From Alphaproteobacteria bacterium (GTDB lineage: Bacteria; Pseudomonadota; Alphaproteobacteria; Acetobacterales; Acetobacteraceae): a stretch of DNA of 64,000 bases. Positions 51,482-58,606 of this stretch are shown in pieces (the first letter of the stretch is position 1; every line of letters starts with the position of its first letter). The DNA lies in the NCBI GenBank assembly GCA_017307285.1, contig JAFKFI010000058.1, positions 63,078 through 127,077 on the forward strand, in the 5' to 3' direction. A program made the translations under genes and the position numbers. The notes under the pieces are model-generated. The model saw nothing but the letters and a program-made list of their open reading frames with translations. It ran no database searches and was not told the DNA's origin.

Positions 51482-52664
51482 CCTTGATCTTAAGCGCCTC
51501 GACGACGAGGGCTTCGAACTTGAGATCCGGGGCGGATACCTGCTGGTCCATTCCGTCCCCTACGTGACGACGGACGCGAAGCTGGCCAGGGGCGTGTTGA
51601 TCTGCGACCTGACGCTGACCCCCTCGGGCGAGACCACCGCGGCGCCCAAGGATCACACGATCTACTTCGCCGGCGACACCCCGTGCCACCGAGACGGCGC
51701 GCCCCTGACCGCCATCATTCACAACAGCAACCACGCCGACCTCGGCGATGGCATCGAGGCCGACCACTACTTCTCCTCCAAGCCCGAAGGCACGGGGATC
51801 TACGACAATTTCTACGACAAGATCGTCGCCTACGAAGGCCATCTTGGCCGCCCGGCCCGGTCACACGATCCGTCGGCCAATGCGCGCACCGGCCGGAAGC
51901 TGGCCGCTTCGGCCGAGACCGGGCCCTTTCAAATCCCTGACACCGCGTCGTCGCGCTACGGCCTGGGCGCGGTGAACCGCAAGCTAGCGATCGGCAAGAT
52001 CGCCATCGTCGGCCTGGGCGGCACCGGCGCTTACGTGCTCGATCTCGTGTCGAAGACGCCGGTGTGTGAAATCCATCTTTATGACGGCGACCAGTTCTTG
52101 AACCACAACGTGTTCCGGGCGCCCGGAGCGCCGGAGCCTGGCGCGACAAAGGACTTCCCCACCAAGGTGGCCTATTTCGCGGCCATCTACACGCGGCTGC
52201 ACAAGGGCGTCGTCCCACATCCCGTAAAGGTAACCGCCGAGAACATCGACGAGCTCCGCGGCTTCGACTTCGTCTTCATCTGCGTCGACAAGGGCAGCGC
52301 GCGGCGGGCCATCGCCGAAGGCCTTCATCGGCTCGGCGCTCCCTTCATCGACACCGGCATAGGGGTGGGCCTGGAGGGCGGCGAGTTGGATGGCTGCGCG
52401 CGGGTAACCTTGACGCCCGCCGGCGCCGACTGGGCTACGGCCGCGCGCTACCTACCCTTCGGTGATGACGATGAGGGCGAGGACGATGTCTATGACAAGG
52501 GCATCCAGATCGCCGACCTGAACGCCCTCAATGCTACGCTCGCGGTCCTGCGCTGGAAGCGGTCGCTCGGCTTCTATCGCGACCACCGACGCGAACTGAA
52601 CGCGGTCTACATGGTCGAAGGCAACATGCTGAGCAACAGGACGCCCGATGCCCCGGATAAGTAG
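51456..52664 (+). CDS. E1-like ThiF-family activating enzyme with N-terminal DUF6791 domain
   Basis: A 402-residue protein. The N-terminal ~165 residues (RSLDLKRLDDEGFELEIRGG, YLLVHSVPYVT, HTIYFAGDTPCHRDGAPL) match the DUF6791 region found before ThiF in these operons. The adenylation domain follows, with IVGLGGTGAYVLDL (nucleotide binding, 184-197), LYDGDQFLNHNVFRAPGA and FVFICVDKGSARR, then FIDTGIGV. A possible thioester Cys is in GGELDGCARVTL. It would adenylate the C-terminus of the neighbouring ubiquitin-like protein. It overlaps the next gene by 17 bp. Confidence 0.88.
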   Translation: MSAALISRSLDLKRLDDEGFELEIRGGYLLVHSVPYVTTDAKLARGVLICDLTLTPSGETTAAPKDHTIYFAGDTPCHRDGAPLTAIIHNSNHADLGDGIEADHYFSSKPEGTGIYDNFYDKIVAYEGHLGRPARSHDPSANARTGRKLAASAETGPFQIPDTASSRYGLGAVNRKLAIGKIAIVGLGGTGAYVLDLVSKTPVCEIHLYDGDQFLNHNVFRAPGAPEPGATKDFPTKVAYFAAIYTRLHKGVVPHPVKVTAENIDELRGFDFVFICVDKGSARRAIAEGLHRLGAPFIDTGIGVGLEGGELDGCARVTLTPAGADWATAARYLPFGDDDEGEDDVYDKGIQIADLNALNATLAVLRWKRSLGFYRDHRRELNAVYMVEGNMLSNRTPDAPDK

Positions 52665-53049
52665 GCTAAAGCCCGCGTTCGTCGAGACCATGCCTGACGT
52701 GCTCCACGACGGGGTGATCTACATCTCCGAGAAATACCGCATCGCACTGCATAACTGCTGCTGCGGATGCGGCGAGGAAGTGTCGACCCCGATCGGGCCG
52801 ACGGAGTTCGCAATCTCCTTCGCGGGTGACGGGGTGAGCGTCCACCCCTCGATCGGAAACCACGATTTCGCGTGTCGGTCGCACTACTTCATCAAGCACG
52901 GCGCCATTGTCTGGGCGGGCGAGATGTCACGCGCCGCCATCGAAAAGGGGCGGGCGCACGATCGCTATACCAAGCGCGGTCGGGCGCAGTTTAACTTCGC
53001 CGCGGTGCTGCGCTGGATTCGCGCACTCCTCGCCAAGCTCTTCGACTAG
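52648..53049 (+). CDS. DUF6527 family protein, candidate E2-like or accessory partner
   Basis: A 133-residue protein with HNCCCGCGEE (Cys 37, 38, 39, 41) and a later FACRSHYFIKHG, probably a metal- or thioester-type cluster. AFVETMPDVLHDGVIYISEK is the typical N-terminus of DUF6527. The family occurs next to DUF6791-ThiF genes. The biochemical role is not known to me; a trans-thiolation or substrate-adaptor role is inference. Overlapping translation with the E1-like gene. Confidence 0.8.
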   Translation: MPRISRLKPAFVETMPDVLHDGVIYISEKYRIALHNCCCGCGEEVSTPIGPTEFAISFAGDGVSVHPSIGNHDFACRSHYFIKHGAIVWAGEMSRAAIEKGRAHDRYTKRGRAQFNFAAVLRWIRALLAKLFD

Positions 53050-53072
53050 CCTCCTCTCAGAACGGACTTACT

Positions 53073-53252
53073 ATGGCGTCCAACACAGGAAACGGATTCC
53101 GCCGCGGATCGGTCACCGACCGCAGCCAAACGTTCAACCCGAAGACAGATCAGTTCGTGAAACGAGATGACGGCTCCGACCGCTTCATGGGCGCAAAGGG
53201 TACGCCCTATAAGGGCGTTGCCCGGGAGCCTGATTGTCGTAAGCACCGGTAA
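53073..53252 (+). CDS. Small basic conserved protein at the end of the ubiquitin-like operon
   Basis: A 59-residue frame starting at ATG 53073: MASNTGNGFRRGSVTDRSQT, FNPKTDQFVKRDDGSDRFMG, then AKGTPYKGVAREPD and CRKHR. The pattern NTGNG.R.G.V..R.Q..NP.T....KR....RFM...KG...KGV is one I recall from short conserved bacterial proteins often encoded near such systems. It lies 23 bp after the DUF6527 gene. It could be a conjugation substrate; this is speculation. Confidence 0.65.
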   Translation: MASNTGNGFRRGSVTDRSQTFNPKTDQFVKRDDGSDRFMGAKGTPYKGVAREPDCRKHR

Positions 53253-53617
53253 TGGCACTGTGCTCCGCTTCGTAAGGCTGCGAACCGCGAGGCAGGTGGC
53301 TGCCGCAAGAAGACCCCGCGTACTAGTGCTATAAGCCCAGATAGGTCATTCAGCGAGCTCTCGCCGAATGTCTTGGACGGGTCGACTGCGGCCGATCACC
53401 CTACACCGAACGAAAGGCAGGTTTCCCGCCTATCCCTCTCCGGACCTGCCGTTCCGCTCTCGGCCAGACATCGCCGTAGCTGCAATGTCCAGCAAACGCG
53501 CTGCTGATCCGAAACCAGACAGTCGAGGAATCACTCTTCTCGGGAATCGACCCGCCGCAGACCCAGGGCAGGCCCGAACCCTGGACGGAAACGGCGGCGT
53601 CGCGCAGTCTTCAAACC
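53253..53617. other. 365-bp gap before the SRAP gene
   Basis: No supported gene; frames are short and lack domain signals. No clear promoter or terminator recognised. Confidence 0.45.
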
Positions 53618-54283
53618 GTGTGCAACTTATACAGCGTCACGAAAGGCCAGCAGGCGATCCGCGAACTCGCCAGGGCGATGCATGACCGGACCGGCAACCT
53701 GCCGCTGTTCCCCGGCATCTTTCCCGACTACCCCGCGCCGATCGTGCGCAACCATCCAGATGGGCGCGAACTGACCATCGCAAGATGGGGCATGCCGTCG
53801 CCGGCGTTCGCGCTGCAGGGCAAGAAGTCAGATCCGGGCGTGACCAACGTACGCAACACAAAATCTTCGCACTGGCGCCGATGGCTCGGTGTCGAAAGCC
53901 GGTGCGTCGTCCCGTTCACCAGTTTCGCCGAAAACGAGGTGTTGCCCGACGGCTCCCGACCGCCGATCTGGTTCGCCCTCGACGAAAGCCGTCCGCTCGC
54001 GTTCTTCGCCGGCATATGGACGCGTTGGACCTCGGTCCGGAAAGTGAAGGAAGGTGAGACGACCAACGACCTCTTCGCCTTTCTGACGACAGAACCAAAC
54101 GACATCGTGGGCGCCTATCACCCGAAGGCGATGCCGGTGATCCTGACCACAGAAGAAGAAATCGAAACATGGATGACGGCGACGCCGGCCGAGGCGCTCG
54201 CGCTTCAGCGTCCCTTACCCGACCGTATGCTGCAGGTGGTGGCGCGAGGCGCCAAGAAAGACGGTGACGTAGCACCGCTCTGA
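53618..54283 (+). CDS. SOS-response-associated peptidase (SRAP, HMCES/YedK family)
   Basis: A 221-residue protein that forms a covalent link to abasic sites in single-stranded DNA. The start is GTG at 53618 because the family requires Cys as residue 2 after Met removal, and the sequence reads MCNLYSVTKG. The other signature parts are TNVRNTKSSHW (Asn, Arg), CVVPFTSFAENE (Glu-type active site) and AYHPKAMPVIL (catalytic His). It converges with the WGR gene, the stops being one base apart. Confidence 0.93.
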   Translation: MCNLYSVTKGQQAIRELARAMHDRTGNLPLFPGIFPDYPAPIVRNHPDGRELTIARWGMPSPAFALQGKKSDPGVTNVRNTKSSHWRRWLGVESRCVVPFTSFAENEVLPDGSRPPIWFALDESRPLAFFAGIWTRWTSVRKVKEGETTNDLFAFLTTEPNDIVGAYHPKAMPVILTTEEEIETWMTATPAEALALQRPLPDRMLQVVARGAKKDGDVAPL

Positions 54284-54284
54284 T

Positions 54285-54572
54285 CTAGCGCACGCCGTAG
54301 CCGCGCCTCGTCTTCGACCGGACAATCGCCGCCAGCGCGTTGACCGCCGCACCGGCATCAGTGTGTGGATCGAGCCGCATGCGGCCCTGGGTTCCGATAC
54401 GGCCCCAATGACGCACCAGGAGCGCGCGCCCGAACAAGTCCGGCCACACCTCTATTCGGTAATAGCGCCATTCGTTCCGCTCCGGCCTGATGCGAGCCAG
54501 GGAGGCGCGCTCCGGAAACAGCGGCAGCTGTATCGGTGCTGGGATAGGAGGTGCTTTCGAGCGGCGCGGCAT
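54285..54572 (-). CDS. WGR-domain protein
   Basis: A 95-residue protein: ERNEWRYYRIEVWPDLFGRA, LLVRHWGRIGTQGRMRLD, then AAVNALAAIVRSKTRRGYGV. The HWGRIGT segment gives the WGR motif, a nucleic-acid-binding fold known from PARPs and bacterial stand-alone proteins. The N-terminus is proline-rich. It is the only minus-strand gene in this stretch apart from the small zinc-ribbon gene at 61702. Confidence 0.88.
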   Translation of the reverse strand: MPRRSKAPPIPAPIQLPLFPERASLARIRPERNEWRYYRIEVWPDLFGRALLVRHWGRIGTQGRMRLDPHTDAGAAVNALAAIVRSKTRRGYGVR

Positions 54573-54660
54573 GAAACGAGTCTAGCGCGGAAGGCGCAGT
54601 GCGCCAGCGAAAAGCCGAAAGCAGCTGGAAGAAATGAACCGAGTGCCGCACTCGCGCGCA

Positions 54661-54726
54661 GCGCCGCAAGGGTCGCGCGGCTTGCAGCCACGCGCCCGGC
54701 TTCGCCGGCTTCGCCCTTGCCCCGCC
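54661..54726. repeat. Structured leader repeat, copy 1
   Basis: 66 bp nearly identical to 62035-62095 (two small gaps and one substitution). Outer arms GCAAGGG and CCCTTGC enclose a CCGGC-TTC-GCCGG hairpin. It lies about 60 bp upstream of the gene at 54788, on the plus-strand leader. Confidence 0.75.
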
Positions 54727-54787
54727 TTCGCGGTGCGGCCGCCGGGAGGAGTCTTCGGAAAAGAAGATTCCAGCAAGGAGAGAGGCA

Positions 54788-54937
54788 ATGCTCGATCATC
54801 GAGCCACGCTCAAACTGATCGCCGGTGCAGTCCTGTTTGCCGTGTTCATCTATGGCTTAATGGCAGCGCCGGGTTTCCTGTCCGATTTGGACAGCATCGT
54901 CCCAAATCAGCAGCCCAAAAGGGAGGCGGCGCGATGA
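54788..54937 (+). CDS. Tiny single-pass membrane protein
   Basis: A 49-residue frame from ATG 54788 with AGGAGAG seven to thirteen bases upstream: MLDHRATLKLIAGAVLFAVF, then IYGLMAAPGFLSDLDSIV. Residues 9-27 are strongly hydrophobic and would span the membrane. It overlaps the next gene by ATGA (54934-54937). No family recognised, but the ribosome site and coupling support translation. Confidence 0.65.
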   Translation: MLDHRATLKLIAGAVLFAVFIYGLMAAPGFLSDLDSIVPNQQPKREAAR

Positions 54938-55386
54938 TCTGGGACGATCCGAACCGCTATGACGACTACATCGCGCGTGCGCTCGCGACACCAGGCGGAC
55001 ACCTCAGCATCGGCCGAGGCGGTTTCACACTGCATTTCGAGAACGCGCGACTGACCGGCTACGACGACGACGTCATCAAGGCCGTCGCCGTGGCGGCCGG
55101 ACTGCCCGTGATCGACAGCCGTATGGTTCCGTTCGAACTGGTCGCGAAGCTCGCTGTCAGCGGGCCGATGACCGCGGTGAATGCCGAGCCCAGCCCCCGG
55201 CCGTGGCACGCGCTGGCCTACGCGCCGCTTGCCGCCGTCGCCGCTGCCTATCGCAAGGCGGGCGCTGACGTCATCAACGTCCCGGAAGAACCCCAATATG
55301 AGGCTTGTTTCGCCGCGATGCCGCCCGGTCCAGCCTCAGCGATGATCGACTTCTGGCTCAACCACGTGCGCGCGCAAGGTGAATGA
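54934..55386 (+). CDS. Conserved plasmid protein of unknown function
   Basis: A 150-residue protein beginning MIWDDPNRYDDYIARALATP. No catalytic motif was recognised; ALAYAPLAAVAAAYRKAGAD and MPPGPASAMIDFWLNHVRAQ look helical. Coupled by ATGA to the tiny membrane protein upstream; 12 bp before the DUF6878 gene. Part of a run of small genes on the plus strand. Confidence 0.7.
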   Translation: MIWDDPNRYDDYIARALATPGGHLSIGRGGFTLHFENARLTGYDDDVIKAVAVAAGLPVIDSRMVPFELVAKLAVSGPMTAVNAEPSPRPWHALAYAPLAAVAAAYRKAGADVINVPEEPQYEACFAAMPPGPASAMIDFWLNHVRAQGE

Positions 55387-55398
55387 GAGGGAACAGCA

Positions 55399-55854
55399 AT
55401 GAACGACTCACAATTCGCCGCCTACGAAGCGCGGTGCGCGACGGCCGCTCGACTCAAAGCGGAGATTCTCCCGCACAACAAGCAAGTATTGTTCGACGCG
55501 TTGAGCACTGCTGGCATAGCGGTCGTAACCGTCGGGTTCGACGGCTGCGGCGACAGCGGCCAGTTCGAGGCACCCAGCGCCTTCGCCGCCGACAACGAGT
55601 CGCGCGAGGTGCCGAACACGGCGATCACCGTGCAATGCGTGGACTTCGAGAGCAGCCAGATCACCGAAATCGAGACATCGGTACGCGATTACATCGAGCA
55701 GCTCGTCTGTGACCTCCTCGAAGAGAAGCACAGTGGGTGGGAGGACGGCGACGGCGCATATGGCGAGTTCCGCTTCTCGCTCGATGAGCGCTCCGTGACG
55801 CTCGAATACAGCGAGCGCTACACCGCCACAAACTATTACGAACACGAATTCTAG
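55399..55854 (+). CDS. DUF6878 family protein
   Basis: A 151-residue acidic protein with LKAEILPHNKQVLFDALSTA, VVTVGFDGCGDSGQFEAP and a C-terminal EDGDGAYGEFRFSL, then YTATNYYEHEF. This matches DUF6878 proteins of alphaproteobacterial plasmids. GWEDGDGAYGEF and the FDGCGDSGQ loop are acidic and could bind metal, but no function is known to me. It has a good ribosome-binding site (GAGGGAACAGCA). Confidence 0.8.
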   Translation: MNDSQFAAYEARCATAARLKAEILPHNKQVLFDALSTAGIAVVTVGFDGCGDSGQFEAPSAFAADNESREVPNTAITVQCVDFESSQITEIETSVRDYIEQLVCDLLEEKHSGWEDGDGAYGEFRFSLDERSVTLEYSERYTATNYYEHEF

Positions 55855-55863
55855 GAGGCGAGC

Positions 55864-56235
55864 ATGGCACACAGTTACCATCACGCAGTCTCCTCCGCAC
55901 GCAAGTTCGGCGGCATTCCTGTCGACTACCAGGCGGTTCACGACTGGCTAGATGGCAGCAAGCAAATTGTAGCGGACTTCAGGCACCGCGCCCTGCGCCA
56001 CCACGCCGAGGGTTGTTTCGCGGCGGAAGCATTGTTCGGCACGACGATTAGCAACTCAGACGGGCGCGAGGTTCCGGTGCGCCTGGTCGCCGAACAGCAC
56101 ATCCTCGAAGACCTCGGCCGGATCCCGTCCTTTGCGGATTGGGTGCGCAACATCCGTCCTGAGCCCTGGATGGGCCGTGTCGGCATGAAGCTCGACAACA
56201 TCGAGGCAGACACGGAGGAGCGGACCCATGGCTGA
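55864..56235 (+). CDS. DUF6915 family protein
   Basis: A 123-residue protein. MAHSYHHAVSSARKFGGIPV, YQAVHDWLDGSKQIVADFRH and RALRHHAEGCFAAEALFGTT, then VPVRLVAEQHILEDLGRIPS, are the standard DUF6915 pattern with many histidines that may bind metal. It follows DUF6878 by 9 bp, as often seen, and overlaps the next gene by 8 bp. Confidence 0.82.
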   Translation: MAHSYHHAVSSARKFGGIPVDYQAVHDWLDGSKQIVADFRHRALRHHAEGCFAAEALFGTTISNSDGREVPVRLVAEQHILEDLGRIPSFADWVRNIRPEPWMGRVGMKLDNIEADTEERTHG

Positions 56236-56659
56236 GTTCTATACACAGTTCTCCTGCATCCTCGATGTCGGGACAGCGGACAATGCCAAGCGCGCCGAAC
56301 GGGTGCGGGCCGAGTTTGCCGCGGAGTTGCATCGCGAGGAAGGTGGCTATCCCGGCTTCGCGATGGCAGTCCAACCCGAAATCGGACCGGGTGCCCTCTG
56401 GCTCTACAGCGACGAACAAGGCGAGCCGGAACACGTCATTGGGTTCGTCCTGCGCTGTGCTGAAGCGCTCAACCTTGCCGGCGTATGGGGCTTCAGCTGG
56501 AGCCATTCCTGCTCGAAACCGCGCGTCGATGCGTTCGGCGGCGGCGCCTATGTGCTCGATCTCGGCGCGCGCCGTTCCATTGCCGACATCGACTGCAGCA
56601 ACTTCGTCCATGAGCAGATCGCGCGCGAGCCGGCCGAAGCAGCAGGAGAACGGTCATGA
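56228..56659 (+). CDS. Conserved plasmid protein of unknown function
   Basis: A 143-residue protein starting MAEFYTQFSCILDVGTADNA. WGFSWSHSCSKPRVDAFGGG and YVLDLGARRS are the most striking parts and recur in this family of small alphaproteobacterial proteins. The 5' end overlaps the DUF6915 gene and the 3' end overlaps the next by ATGA (56656-56659), so translation is coupled along the chain. No function proposed. Confidence 0.72.
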   Translation: MAEFYTQFSCILDVGTADNAKRAERVRAEFAAELHREEGGYPGFAMAVQPEIGPGALWLYSDEQGEPEHVIGFVLRCAEALNLAGVWGFSWSHSCSKPRVDAFGGGAYVLDLGARRSIADIDCSNFVHEQIAREPAEAAGERS

Positions 56660-56964
56660 TCCGGCCGTTCCTGGACCTTTCGAGCGGTCACCTCTCGCCC
56701 GACACCCAGGCGTGGCTCGACGCCGAGCTCGCTGACGCGGTGCTGCGCGCGCCGGAGAACAGCTACGCGGCAATGATCGCGGGTGGCAAGACCCGGTACG
56801 GCTGGTTCGTCTACGCGCCCGAGGACGCGGCAGAAGGACTGCCAGCGGACCTCACGGCAGTGCTGTTGAAGGGACGCGAGTTGGGCGCCGACTACGTTCT
56901 GCTCGACTGCGACGCTCCGCCGCACCCCGACCTGCCAGTCTTGCACCCCGACTTCCTCGACTGA
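56656..56964 (+). CDS. DUF5983-like protein
   Basis: A 102-residue protein. FLDLSSGHLSPDTQAWLDAE near the start and RYGWFVYAPED in the middle resemble DUF5983 (S-x-x-HL-[PS]... and YG-x-[FL]-V). The rest is acidic. It ends the coupled chain; an 88-bp gap with a ribosome-binding site (GGAGC) precedes the next gene. Confidence 0.6.
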   Translation: MIRPFLDLSSGHLSPDTQAWLDAELADAVLRAPENSYAAMIAGGKTRYGWFVYAPEDAAEGLPADLTAVLLKGRELGADYVLLDCDAPPHPDLPVLHPDFLD

Positions 56965-57052
56965 GCGCGGGCGGCACGCCCGCCCGGTCTGGACGTCCCA
57001 CGCCTCATCCACCTGCGAACACGGCGCATCCGCGCCGCGAAGGAGCTCGACC

Positions 57053-57658
57053 ATGTTCGACAGCCCGCGCGTCTTCCGCCGCTCAGACCCGGACTTTCCG
57101 ATCACCCCGGCCGTCCAGCGCGGCCTCATCGAGGCTGGGCGTGTGGAAGGGGAGGGGCCTCGCGCCGCGGTGCGGCATACAGGGCAACGGTGCCGTCTTT
57201 GCGGCTGCAGTATCGATCGCGATCCCGAAGCAGATCGATCGATCCCGGCGTGCGGGTCATGCAAGGCGCGCCCGGATGCCCATGCATCATCCAAACCGGA
57301 TGCAGCACGGGCTTTCGCGGAAGCCGACCGGTCGCTGATCCGGAAGATCCACGGCTACATGCCGCGGTTGCAGCTGCTCGGCATCCTGAACGACAGGCTG
57401 CGAGCCGATATCGGGTCAGCCGCCCCGCCCTACACGATCGAACAGCTCCACGCCGAAATCGCCGCTCTCCCAGGAGCCAAGCCCGGCGGCGATCACGGGT
57501 GGGCCGGGCTGCGCAAGCTGCTCACGCAGGCCAGACGAGCCGGCACGCTCGATCGGATCAACGAGCAGGTGATCAACGACTTCGCTGTCGTGTTCTCACT
57601 CGCCCCGAAACATCTGATGCGGTTGAAGGACATTCTCCTCCAGCCTGAGGAGGACTGA
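57053..57658 (+). CDS. Zinc-ribbon protein upstream of the HerA-like ATPase
   Basis: A 201-residue protein. CRLCGCSIDRDPEADRSIPA followed by CGSC forms a four-cysteine zinc ribbon at about residues 47-70. The C-terminal half is helical, with IRKIHGYMPRLQLLGILNDR and LRKLLTQARRAGTLDRINEQ. Four bases separate it from the ATPase gene, implying an operon of three genes (zinc ribbon, ATPase, multi-HTH). No family recognised. Confidence 0.68.
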   Translation: MFDSPRVFRRSDPDFPITPAVQRGLIEAGRVEGEGPRAAVRHTGQRCRLCGCSIDRDPEADRSIPACGSCKARPDAHASSKPDAARAFAEADRSLIRKIHGYMPRLQLLGILNDRLRADIGSAAPPYTIEQLHAEIAALPGAKPGGDHGWAGLRKLLTQARRAGTLDRINEQVINDFAVVFSLAPKHLMRLKDILLQPEED

Positions 57659-57661
57659 CCC

Positions 57662-58606
57662 ATGAAACGTACTGTCATCCGCCGCAACGACATGCTCGGG
57701 GCCACGCTCAATCTCGGCGGAACGCCGATCACCCTGGATGAGTATGCCACCACAGGGCTGCTCGCCCTCGCCATCGGCCCGCGCGGCAACGGCAAGACGA
57801 ATGCCGGGCTTCTGATGGCAGAGCAATTGTCCGCCCAGGGTTGGGTCAGTGTTCTGATCGACCCCGAGAACGAGCTCGAATCACTCTACGGCGATGCCGT
57901 CCCCGATCCGGACGCGCTTCGGGATGCGCTGACCAGACGAGATCAGCCGACCCTCGTGGTCAACGCCAGAGACGCCGGCGAATTCGTGCCGTTCGGCCGC
58001 GTCATTCTCGACGCCGCCGATCTGCAGCGGAAGCCCATCTTCGTGGTGATCGACGAGGGCCAACTGTTCAGCGCGAGCCGGCGCCGCAGCAACGGGATCG
58101 GCGAAGCAGCCGACATCATCAACGAGTTTGCCGAGCGGGGGCGCAAGCGGGCACTCGACCTGTTCATCACCGCCCTGCGCTACACCGGCACCCTGCAGCG
58201 CACCCTGTTCGCTAACAAGAACCTGACCCTGATCGGCTGGCAGGAAGACCCGACCGCCTGGTCGGCCCTGGCACCGCAGTTCAAGGCCTCGAAGATCGAC
58301 TTCGCCGACCTCAATGCCCTGACACCGGGCGAATTCTTCTGCCTCAGCCGCCACGGGGTCGAGAAGATCAGGATGCCGATGGCCGCCGCGCTGAGAGCCG
58401 TCGCGCCAAAGGCCAAGCCGGTCGCGAAGACGCTGCCGGCGACCTTCAATCAATGGACCAGGGCGATGAGCGCCATTCCGACCGAACGTTTGGTGGCGCT
58501 CAGCGAGGATGTGGTCGGCCTCCTCAGCACCGTAGCGGAACTATCGCCGCAGCAGATCCTCGCCGGCCAATCCGCCCACCAGGACGAGCTGGAGGCACGC
58601 ACATGA
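57662..58606 (+). CDS. HerA/VirB4-like P-loop ATPase
   Basis: A 314-residue ATPase. Walker A is IGPRGNGKTNAGLLMAEQL (residues 38-56), the strand VSVLIDPENELESLYGD follows, and Walker B is PIFVVIDEGQLFSASRR with the catalytic-type Glu. AERGRKRALDLFITALRYTG and LIGWQEDPTAWSAL are consistent with a ring-forming DNA-translocating ATPase of the HerA/FtsK group. It is shorter than HerA and lacks the HAS barrel. It overlaps the next gene by ATGA (58603-58606). Confidence 0.8.
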   Translation: MKRTVIRRNDMLGATLNLGGTPITLDEYATTGLLALAIGPRGNGKTNAGLLMAEQLSAQGWVSVLIDPENELESLYGDAVPDPDALRDALTRRDQPTLVVNARDAGEFVPFGRVILDAADLQRKPIFVVIDEGQLFSASRRRSNGIGEAADIINEFAERGRKRALDLFITALRYTGTLQRTLFANKNLTLIGWQEDPTAWSALAPQFKASKIDFADLNALTPGEFFCLSRHGVEKIRMPMAAALRAVAPKAKPVAKTLPATFNQWTRAMSAIPTERLVALSEDVVGLLSTVAELSPQQILAGQSAHQDELEART

